Shown here piece after piece: positions 1 to 5,139 of a DNA stretch of 7,705 nt. The translations under genes were made by a program, and so were the position numbers. Below the pieces are notes generated by a model. The model worked only from the letters and a program-made list of their open reading frames with translations. It was not told the origin of the DNA and did not search any database. How positions within the stretch are numbered: position 1 is the stretch's first letter; each line of letters begins with the position of its first letter. The stretch is from Candidatus Micrarchaeia archaeon. GTDB taxonomy: Archaea; Micrarchaeota; Micrarchaeia; Anstonellales; Bilamarchaeaceae. Where the stretch lies: assembly GCA_041650355.1 (NCBI GenBank), contig JBAZLI010000046.1, forward strand, positions 1 to 7,705, in the 5' to 3' direction.

Positions 1-1443
1 GTCCTCGTTGAGCGCGCGCGCCAGTTCCTTCATCTTTTTCAGGTGCGTCCCTTTGAGCAAAACCTTCTTTCCCCCAATCTCGGCCCTTTCGCAGACGGAA
101 AAAGTTTCCTCTATCGCGCCCTTGCACACGAACAGGTGCTTCATTCCGTCATCAACAATGACGCTCATCCTCCTTCTCTGGAAATCAAATCCCACCTCGT
201 CAATTTTTTTGTAGTTCCGCTCTATGCTCATCTCCTGCTTCAGGTTCTCGTGCTTCAGCACCGCCTGGTCGGTCACGTTCTTCAGCCCGGTCTGGAAATA
301 GCTGTTTAGGTACGCGTACCTGAGCACCTGCTCATTCTCCTTCCCCTCCAAATCAATGTGCTTCACCAGTATAATCTTCCCCTGGGTGAGCGTCCCGGTC
401 TTGTCCGTGCACAGCACGTTCATCGCCCCGAGGTTCTGGATGGAGTTGAGTCTCTTCACGATGACTTTCTTCGCGGACATGGTGACCGCTCCCTTCGCGA
501 GGTTCACGGTTATTATCATCGGGAGCAGTTCAGGAGTCAATCCAACCACTACTGCAAGCGCGAAGAGGAACGCCTCGAACCATCCGTTCCCCTTGAACCA
601 GTTTATGAAAAACACCGCAGGGGCCATGAGCAGTATGAACCTTACCATCAAATCAGTGAAGCCCGCTATCCCCTTCTCGAATCCGGTCTCCACATTCTTC
701 TCAAGGCTTTCCGCGATGGAGCCGAAATAGGTGTTTTTTCCAGTGAGCAGCACGACCGCAGTTGCAGTTCCGCTTTCCACGCTCGTGCCCATGAAGCATA
801 CGCTCTGCAGCTCGAACAAATGCGTTCCCTCTTCTCTCGGCGCGTGCTTCTCCACAGGGACGGACTCCCCGGTGAGCGTGCTCTGGTTCACGAAAAGGTC
901 CTTGGAACTTACTATTCGCACATCAGCAGGCACTATGTCTCCTGCCGAAAGCCTCACTATGTCCCCGGGCACGAGCTGCCTCAGCGCTATCTCCCTCTCC
1001 ACGCCATCCCTGAGCACGGTCGCGGTAGTTTGGACCATGGCCTTGAGCTTCTCCGCGGCCCTGTCCGCCTTCGTTTCCTGGACGTAATTGAGTATGGTGC
1101 TTATCCCAACCATGAGCACTATTATTACCGCAGTTGTGAACTGCGCCGTGAGAAAAGAAACTATCGCCATGAGCGACATGAGCGCGACCAGCGGGTTCAG
1201 GAAAATTTCCACCACGGTCCTGATGCGGCTGTGCTTTCCGTTTCCCGTGGCTTTGTTCAGCCCGTATTTCCTGAGCTTTGCCCTGGCCTCGGATTTCGCG
1301 AGCCCGCTTTCCCTGGAGCCGAGCCTTTTCAGGACTTCGCGGGGTTCGCTGTGCGCAGCCGAAAGCAACTCCTCAAAATTCCGCATTTCCGCATTCTTCT
1401 TCCTTCCTGAAAATACGGTCTCGAGCCAGCCCGCGATGTCCAT
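1..1443 (-). CDS. mgtA: Magnesium-translocating P-type ATPase (MgtA/MgtB type), N-terminal part
   Basis: Membrane pump expected to import Mg2+ using ATP. The gene runs off the left edge, so only residues 1-481 are present; full MgtA proteins are usually about 850-900 residues. Visible in order: a soluble N-terminal region, a first hydrophobic hairpin around residues 80-115, the actuator domain with TGES at 191-194, a second membrane pair ending in PELLP at 304-308, and the phosphorylation motif DKTGT with the acceptor Asp347. The stretch between PELLP and DKTGT (TVNLAKGAV, VKRLNSIQNLGAMNVLCTDKTG) is the signature of the P3B magnesium ATPases, as opposed to Ca2+ or heavy-metal pumps. The nucleotide-binding domain begins before the cut. 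The ATG at 1443 is chosen because a TATA box lies about 24-26 nt upstream and no ribosome-binding site precedes it, as in leaderless archaeal mRNAs. Family assignment is strong; the transported ion is inferred from the family. Confidence 0.93.
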   Translation of the reverse strand, partial: MDIAGWLETVFSGRKKNAEMRNFEELLSAAHSEPREVLKRLGSRESGLAKSEARAKLRKYGLNKATGNGKHSRIRTVVEIFLNPLVALMSLMAIVSFLTAQFTTAVIIVLMVGISTILNYVQETKADRAAEKLKAMVQTTATVLRDGVEREIALRQLVPGDIVRLSAGDIVPADVRIVSSKDLFVNQSTLTGESVPVEKHAPREEGTHLFELQSVCFMGTSVESGTATAVVLLTGKNTYFGSIAESLEKNVETGFEKGIAGFTDLMVRFILLMAPAVFFINWFKGNGWFEAFLFALAVVVGLTPELLPMIITVNLAKGAVTMSAKKVIVKRLNSIQNLGAMNVLCTDKTGTLTQGKIILVKHIDLEGKENEQVLRYAYLNSYFQTGLKNVTDQAVLKHENLKQEMSIERNYKKIDEVGFDFQRRRMSVIVDDGMKHLFVCKGAIEETFSVCERAEIGGKKVLLKGTHLKKMKELARALNED

Positions 1444-1461
1444 GCCTACTGCTCGCGATTA

Positions 1462-1476
1462 GAATTTAAAAAGAAT
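1462..1476 (-). promoter_or_regulatory. TATA box of the Mg2+ ATPase gene, leaderless
   Basis: On the minus strand an AT-rich element containing TTTTTAAATTC is centred near 1467, about 24 nt ahead of the ATG at 1443. Archaeal transcription starts about 26 nt after the TATA centre, so the mRNA would begin at or next to the start codon. The box sits in the 34-bp gap after the stop of the upstream gene (1478), which suggests transcription independent of that gene. Seen in sequence; the start site is inferred. Confidence 0.55.
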
Positions 1477-1477
1477 A

Positions 1478-1918
1478 TCACTTTCGTGCGGCAAGCATCG
1501 CACCGAGCCCGAGCATCAGGAAGAGCGGGCCGCACAACGGATTGATTTCTCCGCTGGTTGGCGTTCCATGCTGGCTTGCGTTCGAAGCGCCCGATTGGCT
1601 CCCGCCCTGCGCCGGCCCGGAGTTGTTGAGCAGCGGCTGGCCGAGGTTATCCAGATTCGTCTGGTCGCCCTGCACATCGCCCATTACGCAACCCGAGTAA
1701 TTGGCGTAACAATAGCTGCAGGAGCTCATGCAGACCTGGTCCAGGTTCTTCGTGGCCCACACCCAGCACACGTACGCATTGTTCTCCATCCCCACGGTGG
1801 CGCCGCATTTCGAGCAGCAGCTGCTCATGCACTGCTCGTATTCCGCGTCGCACTGGGAAGTGTAAGCTGCGAAAGACAGGCTCGAAGCCAGCACCATAAG
1901 CAAGAATATGCTTTTCAT
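1478..1918 (-). CDS. Small secreted cysteine-rich protein with C-terminal membrane anchor, function unknown
   Basis: A 146-residue protein that I do not recognise. Residues 1-17 form a signal peptide (MKS, hydrophobic core, cleavage near SFA-AY). The mature part has ten cysteines between residues 23 and 77 (23, 30, 34, 35, 38, 51, 63, 67, 70, 77). Two copies of CMSSC appear, at 30-34 and 63-67. The spacing C-x6-C-x3-CC-x2-C in the first half is roughly mirrored by C-x3-C-x2-C-x6-C in the second. A Ser/Gly/Asn/Gln-rich low-complexity linker follows (about 80-125). The end is a hydrophobic segment (about 129-143) and ARK, like a C-terminal membrane or sorting anchor. Cys129 lies at the membrane edge. 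It is probably a disulfide-stabilised cell-surface protein. The ATG at 1918 is preferred over the in-frame TTG at 1930 because GGTG (1924-1927) lies 5 nt upstream of it and the signal peptide then starts cleanly. Confidence 0.8.
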   Translation of the reverse strand: MKSIFLLMVLASSLSFAAYTSQCDAEYEQCMSSCCSKCGATVGMENNAYVCWVWATKNLDQVCMSSCSYCYANYSGCVMGDVQGDQTNLDNLGQPLLNNSGPAQGGSQSGASNASQHGTPTSGEINPLCGPLFLMLGLGAMLAARK

Positions 1919-1923
1919 AAGAA

Positions 1924-1959
1924 CACCCAACCATTATCGCACGAAAGATTAATAAAAAA
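1924..1959 (-). promoter_or_regulatory. TATA box and GGTG ribosome-binding site of the Cys-rich protein gene
   Basis: Minus strand: TTTTTTATTAAT at 1959-1948, centred near 1953, predicts a transcript start near 1927. The leader would be only about 9-12 nt and would carry GGTG (1927-1924) with a 5-nt spacer to the ATG at 1918. Confidence 0.5.
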
Positions 1960-1979
1960 TAAGACTCGCGCTGTGAAAT

Positions 1980-1987
1980 AAAAAAAG
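1980..1987 (-). terminator. Oligo-T terminator of the tRNA-Arg gene
   Basis: Directly after the discriminator base of the tRNA (1988), the minus strand reads C followed by seven T (1986-1980), then ATTT. A T-run immediately after the 3' end is the usual archaeal termination signal for tRNA genes. The CCA end is not encoded. Confidence 0.6.
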
Positions 1988-2168
1988 CGCCCCCACCGCG
2001 AATTTCAGTTTTCCGTCCGCCGTTATTAATTTAGAAAGATGATTCCAAAAACCCGATTGGGGGTTTGGGCGGTGTCGGACTAAGGGGGCTTGCCCCCTTG
2101 GGCTGACATTTGAACGCGGATTACAGCCTCCGCAGGGCCGCGTCCTGTCCAGGTTAGACTACAGGGGC
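1988..2168 (-). tRNA. tRNA-Arg(GCG) interrupted by a T-loop intron
   Basis: Decodes CGC/CGU arginine codons. Exon 1 is 2168-2109 (60 nt) and exon 2 is 2001-1988 (14 nt), giving a 74-nt tRNA. Acceptor GCCCCTG (2168-2162) pairs over 7 bp with TGGGGGC (1995-1989), including two G-U pairs. D-stem GTCT pairs with GGAC; G18-G19 are present. Anticodon stem CGGCC/GGCTG closes the loop CTGCGGA with anticodon GCG at 2133-2131 and U33. T-stem CCGCG (2119-2115) pairs perfectly with CGCGG (2000-1996), and the joined T-loop is TTCAAAT. A15 faces U48. A20 and C35 fit known arginine identity elements; the discriminator is G73. Read without splicing, the T-stem 3' half and acceptor 3' strand do not follow the T-loop, so the intron is required. 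No CCA is encoded. Seen directly; splicing is inferred. Confidence 0.9.
2002..2108 (-). other. 107-nt archaeal tRNA intron at position 59/60 with bulge-helix-bulge motif
   Basis: The boundaries form a 3-4-3 bulge-helix-bulge. The T-stem is the outer helix. TTCA (2114-2111, exon) pairs with TGAA (2007-2004, intron). The bulges are AAT (2110-2108) and ATT (2003-2001). Cutting after the second bulge base on each side joins A59 to U60 and gives a canonical T-loop. The inner helix is weak (two pairs, 2107-2106 with 2009-2008). Within the intron are an 8-bp hairpin (2082-2099), a hairpin with arms at 2049-2054 and 2061-2066, and a long-range helix: 2076-2079 with 2012-2015 and 2068-2072 with 2017-2021. 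No ORF is seen in it. Substrate of the tRNA splicing endonuclease, by family knowledge. Confidence 0.85.
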
Positions 2169-2249
2169 GAATGATATGATTTTAAATACTAATTTTAATA
2201 AAGTAATGCGCTAATCAGCATAGTTCTATCAGTCCAGAGGTGTTTATAG
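2169..2249. promoter_or_regulatory. Divergent promoter region between tRNA-Arg and the zinc-ribbon/EF-1beta pair
   Basis: AT-rich stretch with two TATA-like boxes, TTTAAATA (2181-2188) and AATTTTAATAAA (2191-2202). For the minus-strand tRNA the distal box (centre near 2197) predicts a start about 4 nt before the tRNA 5' end. For the plus-strand gene at 2250 either box could work, with starts near 2211 or 2223. GGTG at 2239-2242 is the ribosome-binding site, 7 nt before the ATG at 2250. Which box serves which direction is inference. Confidence 0.5.
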
Positions 2250-2396
2250 ATGAAGAGATGCATGACCTGCGGAAAGATGGTCAAGGAATTCGTGGAGTTC
2301 CCCTGCCCGGAATGCGGCAGCAAGCTTGTGAGGTGCAACCACTGCAGGGAAGTCAAAAACCCCTACAAGTGCGAGTGCGGCTTTCAGGGCCCTTAA
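2250..2396 (+). CDS. Zinc-ribbon RNA-binding protein linked to translation (COG2888/HVO_2753-like)
   Basis: A 48-residue protein consisting of two zinc-finger units. Cysteines occur as C4-x2-C7, C19-P-E-C22-G, C29-x2-C32 and C41-x-C43-G, eight potential Zn ligands. The FPCPECG motif and the tail NPYKCECGFQGP match the archaeal COG2888 family, predicted Zn-ribbon proteins thought to bind RNA in translation. The last pair is C-x-C, whereas I recall C-x2-C in relatives, so this finger is one residue short. The start at 2250 is set by GAGGTG seven bases upstream; the internal ATG at 2262 would lose C4. The EF-1beta gene follows after 13 nt, a pairing seen in other archaea, so the two are probably co-transcribed. 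Confidence 0.85.
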   Translation: MKRCMTCGKMVKEFVEFPCPECGSKLVRCNHCREVKNPYKCECGFQGP

Positions 2397-2409
2397 CCAG
2401 GTGGAATGA

Positions 2410-2658
2410 ATGGGAAAAGTCGCAGTCTCGATGAAAATTTTCCTTGAGGACCAGTCCAAGCTCGGCGAAACGCTGGAAGCGGTGAAAAAGCTGGTTGATG
2501 TAAAAAGCTCCAAGACCGAGGACATAGGATTCGGCATAACCGCGCTCAAAATCCTCTTCGTGATGGACGACCAGGGCGGCATGGAATCTGTGGAGGAAAA
2601 AATAGCGTCCATACCGAACGTGAGCCAGGCCCAGACCGAGGACGTGAGCCTCCTCTGA
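2410..2658 (+). CDS. ef1b: Translation elongation factor 1-beta (aEF1B)
   Basis: Archaeal guanine-nucleotide exchange factor that recycles EF-1alpha from the GDP to the GTP form during elongation; cytoplasmic. At 82 residues it is slightly shorter than the usual archaeal 88-91. The pattern is that of the family's single alpha-beta domain: the N-terminal strand VAVSMKIF, the central ITALKILFVMDDQGGMESVEEKIASIPNVSQAQTEDVSLL, with the G-x-x-ALK strand and the acidic DVSLL end. AGGTGG (2399-2404) lies just ahead of the ATG at 2410. It is the second gene of a pair with the zinc-ribbon gene (13-nt gap) and is followed by a T-rich stretch. Confidence 0.92.
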   Translation: MGKVAVSMKIFLEDQSKLGETLEAVKKLVDVKSSKTEDIGFGITALKILFVMDDQGGMESVEEKIASIPNVSQAQTEDVSLL

Positions 2659-2659
2659 C

Positions 2660-2670
2660 TTTTTATTTTT
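2660..2670 (+). terminator. T-rich terminator after EF-1beta
   Basis: Immediately after the TGA at 2656-2658 the plus strand carries five T, one A and five T. No hairpin is needed for archaeal termination at such runs. It lies in the 23-bp gap between two converging genes; no matching T-run is seen on the minus strand for the opposite gene. Confidence 0.5.
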
Positions 2671-2681
2671 CGAATTTACCT

Positions 2682-4289
2682 TCACTTCTTTTTGTAAACG
2701 AACAGGTAAAACGCCGCGGCGAGGACCGCGAGCGCTGTAATCACTATAGCTCCCACGAGCGTTACATCGTACCCCGCGTTCAGCACTATGAGTTCATCCG
2801 CGTAGCCGGTCCTCCTCACGAGCATGTTGTGCGTCCCGGTCTCGTCAATTTTCACGGTTGCAGTGCAGTTCCTGGGCTGGAAGCTGTTTTTCCCCCCAAC
2901 CACTACGCTGAAGTCGCATATCGGGGCCCCTGAAGGCGCGTATGCCCTGACCTGGAATTCTTTTCCCTGCGTGACCGAAACAGGGCTCTCCACCCGCATC
3001 TTCTCCTTCTGCGCGTTTATGTCCCTGAGTATCACTACGTAAGAGTAGCTCCTGGTTTCCTGGCCCGCGCTGTCCAGCGCCCTGCACTCCATGAACATCC
3101 TCCCGAAATCGTATTCGTTCGGATCAATCTCAAGCGCCCATGCGCCGCCGCTCACCCGCGCCTCCTGCCAGCTCCCGTTGTTCACCCTCATCTGCACCCT
3201 CGCGCCGGAGTACTGCGAGAAAATGCGCCCGCTCGCGTTGAATATTTTGTACCCTACGTTCTCTCCCGCGACAGGGCGGTCTATGCTGCACGACCTGTCC
3301 GCAGTGTACGCGTAAACGTACCCGTCGTAGGAGCCGAAATAAAGCCTGTTCGAATTGAAAGCCGGGTTGTGCACCCATCCCCCCACGGAGAAGGAAAGCA
3401 CCTGCTCCCCTGTTCCCGCGTCTATCGCGTACACGCGGTTGCTGTTGCTTCCTGTCAGCACCACCTGCCTTCCGCCCAGGTAGGTGATTTCCATCCCGCC
3501 CTGCACGGCTTCCTGGGTTTCCATCTTCCAGAGCATTTTCCCTGTCTCTGCGTTGAGCGCGTAAACGTACCCATCGTTGCTCCCGAAGTAAAGCGTCCCG
3601 TTGTCGTACAGCGGGTCGGACATTATCCACCCTCCGGTGCGGAATTCCCAGATGGTCTTGCCGCTCCCGAGGCTCACAGCGCGCATCTTCCCGTCCGTGG
3701 AGCCGATGAAAACCACGTCCTCGCGTTCCGCAGGCCTGGATTTCCATGCTGGCGCAGCCTTCACCCTCGCGCTCTCATTCCCGCTCTTGCCCAGCACCAC
3801 CACGTAGTCCCCGGAGGAGAAAATTACCCTGTCCTGCTCCACGAGCGGCTCGCCCAGCGCATTCCCTCCCTGGGGCGCATTCCAAATCATGTTCCCCGAA
3901 TAATCGTAAGCCTTCATTCCCTGGTCAGTGGACGCGTATATCCTGCTTTCGTCAACCCCGATTCCGTAAACAGTGGTCTCGTTCAGCGTCCTAATCACGC
4001 TTCCGCTCCTGTCCAGGATGGTGATGCTGTGCACCGAAGCCGCGACCACGAATCCGCCCCCGGATTTGAGATACGCGACCGGGCCGGCCGTCTGGACCCT
4101 CTTGATAAGGCTCCCTGTCTGCGGGTATATGAAGCTCACAGTCCCGTCTCCGGAACCTGCGGCCATCTTGTCCTCGAAAAATACCGGCCCGGCTTCTATC
4201 GGGCCTGAAGTCGGCAGAACCCAGAGCTGCTCGGCGAAAGCCGATGCAGACAGAAAAACCAAAGCAAACAGAGCAAGAGTGCGTCTCAT
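2682..4289 (-). CDS. Secreted PQQ-type beta-propeller protein with C-terminal membrane anchor
   Basis: A 535-residue extracytoplasmic protein. A signal peptide covers residues 1-19 (MRRT, hydrophobic core, cleavage after AFA). Residues about 20-330 form PQQ-like propeller blades; the clearest repeat cores are VFIGSTDGKMRAVSLGSGKTIW (193-214), LYFGSNDGYVYALNAETGKMLW (233-254) and LYFGSYDGYVYAYTA (316-330). These are followed by two probable Ig/FN3-like beta-sandwich regions (about 335-420 and 430-505), a transmembrane helix at about 509-532 and a KKK end on the cytoplasmic side. PQQ-type cofactor binding cannot be claimed: similar propellers (BamB-like) only bind proteins. Its exact role is unknown. 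The start codon is 1 nt after the uL11 stop (TAG-C-ATG), so it is almost certainly translated from the same mRNA. That is an odd pairing, since uL11 is usually linked to uL1, uL10 and the stalk protein. Confidence 0.85.
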   Translation of the reverse strand: MRRTLALFALVFLSASAFAEQLWVLPTSGPIEAGPVFFEDKMAAGSGDGTVSFIYPQTGSLIKRVQTAGPVAYLKSGGGFVVAASVHSITILDRSGSVIRTLNETTVYGIGVDESRIYASTDQGMKAYDYSGNMIWNAPQGGNALGEPLVEQDRVIFSSGDYVVVLGKSGNESARVKAAPAWKSRPAEREDVVFIGSTDGKMRAVSLGSGKTIWEFRTGGWIMSDPLYDNGTLYFGSNDGYVYALNAETGKMLWKMETQEAVQGGMEITYLGGRQVVLTGSNSNRVYAIDAGTGEQVLSFSVGGWVHNPAFNSNRLYFGSYDGYVYAYTADRSCSIDRPVAGENVGYKIFNASGRIFSQYSGARVQMRVNNGSWQEARVSGGAWALEIDPNEYDFGRMFMECRALDSAGQETRSYSYVVILRDINAQKEKMRVESPVSVTQGKEFQVRAYAPSGAPICDFSVVVGGKNSFQPRNCTATVKIDETGTHNMLVRRTGYADELIVLNAGYDVTLVGAIVITALAVLAAAFYLFVYKKK

Positions 4290-4290
4290 G

Positions 4291-4767
4291 CTATCCCGCG
4301 AAAAGGGAATCGTGCCTGCCCTCCTTTATCTCCTTCTCCATGAGCTTCGCGTCCTTCCCGTCAATTGTGACGCCCATGCTCACGCAGGTGCCCGCGACTT
4401 CCTTCGCCACGTCCTTCGCGCTTTTCCCCTGGCTCTTGCCCCTCAGGCTTTTCGCGATTTCCGCGAGCGCTGAAAGTTCCAGGTTTCCGACTTTGTCTTT
4501 CGTTCCGGAGCCCTTCTCTATCCCTGCGGCTTTCTTAACGAGCTCGCTCGTTGCAGGAGCCCCTACTTCGACCTTGAAGCTCTTGCTTCCCGTATCCACA
4601 ATAACTTTCACAGGCACCTTCAGCCCTGGGAAAGCCCCCGTGGCCTTGTTTATCTCCGCGACCACCTGCCCCACGTTCACTCCGATGGGCGCAAGGCCCG
4701 GGCCCAAGGGCGGCCCTGCAGTGGCCTTTCCTCCCTCTACTATTACATTAAGCACTTTTTCTCCCAT
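4291..4767 (-). CDS. rpl11: Large ribosomal subunit protein uL11
   Basis: A 158-residue ribosomal protein that binds the GTPase-associated region of 23S rRNA at the base of the stalk. The N-terminal domain has the diagnostic VEGGKATAGPPLGPGLAPIGVNVGQVV run (about residues 10-36), followed by INKATGAFPGLKVPVKVIVDTG. The C-terminal rRNA-binding domain contains GTCVSMGVTIDGKDAKLMEKEI near the end. The length is normal for archaea. The ATG at 4767 is preferred to the TTG one codon upstream. Only a weak GTTGAT-like ribosome-binding site precedes it, and the nearest TATA box predicts a start about 6 nt upstream, so it may be nearly leaderless. It is first in a two-gene operon with the propeller gene. 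Confidence 0.97.
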   Translation of the reverse strand: MGEKVLNVIVEGGKATAGPPLGPGLAPIGVNVGQVVAEINKATGAFPGLKVPVKVIVDTGSKSFKVEVGAPATSELVKKAAGIEKGSGTKDKVGNLELSALAEIAKSLRGKSQGKSAKDVAKEVAGTCVSMGVTIDGKDAKLMEKEIKEGRHDSLFAG

Positions 4768-4795
4768 CAAATCAACTCATTTCAGCATTTCATCC

Positions 4796-4804
4796 AATAT
4801 ATAG
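4796..4804 (-). promoter_or_regulatory. Proximal TATA box of the uL11 operon
   Basis: Minus strand TATATATT element centred near 4800 predicts a transcript start near 4773, about 6 nt before the ATG at 4767. It overlaps the 3' edge of the hairpin-rich region, so the operon may have two promoters, this one and one at 5028-5037. Confidence 0.5.
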
Positions 4805-5007
4805 CAGTCTCGCAAAGTAGCTCAACTGCGTCCTGTCGCGGTCGGCATTCCAACCACGAACATGCTCGCGTTCGAGACGTCGAACGCGACATAGCAAATC
4901 CGTCTCAGTGCCAGATTCGCAGATCCAGTCGTCGAAGTGTTCGACGACTGTCTGTTCGCATTGCGCGAACTTCGTCGAATTACTTTTCGGGTTTGCTATA
5001 GCGTTTA
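4800..5007 (-). ncRNA. Putative structured small RNA or structured leader of the uL11 operon
   Basis: Almost every segment pairs locally. Perfect hairpins: 4926-4936 with 4940-4950 (11 bp, 3-nt loop), 4866-4875 with 4880-4889 (10 bp, 4-nt loop) and 4954-4959 with 4965-4970 (6 bp). A further stem, 4836-4845 with 4850-4859, is a full 10 bp on the minus strand only, using two G-U pairs that would be A-C mismatches on the plus strand. A long-range helix, 4891-4902 with 4988-4999, encloses two of these; its single wobble favours the plus strand. A weak stem covers 4811-4830. A minus-strand TATA box at 5028-5037 predicts a start near 5007. No RNase P, SRP or 5S signature was recognised. A 74-codon frame (5014-4790) crosses the region but its ATG lies ahead of the predicted transcript start. 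Alternatives are a palindromic mobile remnant or that small protein gene. Confidence 0.4.
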
Positions 5008-5027
5008 TACCCATATTTCAGGTAATT

Positions 5028-5037
5028 AGTTTAAAAA
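5028..5037 (-). promoter_or_regulatory. TATA box upstream of the structured region
   Basis: Minus strand TTTTTAAAC centred near 5033 predicts a start near 5007, right where the structured region begins. If transcription continues it would produce a leader of about 240 nt for uL11. The core TTTAAA is symmetrical, so a plus-strand use cannot be excluded. Confidence 0.4.
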
Positions 5038-5047
5038 TATGATGAAA

Positions 5048-5100
5048 GGATGGTGCCGGAATCGGGCGCTTTCAATTCGTGAACGCCCCGCAACCCTTCC
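5048..5100. other. Imperfect hairpin between two divergent promoters
   Basis: The core stem is GGGCG (5064-5068) with CGCCC (5084-5088), a 2-nt CT bulge, then TTCA (5071-5074) with TGAA (5080-5083) around a 5-nt loop. Looser outer pairing joins GGATGGTGC at 5048-5056 to the segment ending CAACCCTTCC at 5100. It lies directly upstream of the carA TATA box and of the minus-strand TATA box at 5028-5037. It could be an operator, a terminator stem or a small RNA; nothing decides between these. Confidence 0.35.
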
Positions 5101-5102
5101 TA

Positions 5103-5112
5103 TTTTTAAATT
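5103..5112 (+). promoter_or_regulatory. TATA box of the carA operon
   Basis: TTTTTAAATT centred near 5107 predicts a start near 5134, about 6 nt before the ATG at 5140. No ribosome-binding site is visible before that ATG, consistent with an almost leaderless first gene. The later genes of the operon have GGTG-like sites or overlapping starts. Confidence 0.6.
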
Positions 5113-5139
5113 CTCTTTGCGTTTTACCAGTCTGATTCT

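Noticed and set aside
358..1410. 350-codon open frame on the plus strand
   Set aside because: It lies entirely antisense to the well-supported Mg2+ ATPase and its translation (rich in His, Arg and Tyr, low complexity) looks like a shadow of GC-rich codons.
2082..2099. Strong 8-bp hairpin as a stand-alone terminator
   Set aside because: It lies inside the tRNA intron and is better explained as part of the intron fold; no T-run follows on the minus strand.
2101..2168. tRNA pseudogene truncated in the T-arm
   Set aside because: The missing T-stem and acceptor halves are found at 1988-2001 with full complementarity and an exact bulge-helix-bulge, so an intron is the better explanation.
3369..4208. 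279-codon open frame on the plus strand
   Set aside because: Antisense to the propeller gene, whose signal peptide, repeat motifs and membrane anchor are clear; the shadow product resembles no protein.
4790..5014. 74-codon minus-strand frame as a protein gene
   Set aside because: It coincides with the hairpin array, its ATG lies ahead of the transcript start predicted from the TATA box, no ribosome-binding site is visible, and the product is not recognisable. Kept only as an alternative to the RNA interpretation.
5039..5045. ATGATGA as a C box of a C/D guide RNA
   Set aside because: It matches RUGAUGA, but the first CUGA downstream is about 90 nt away (5132) and overlaps the carA start region, with no D'/C' pair between.
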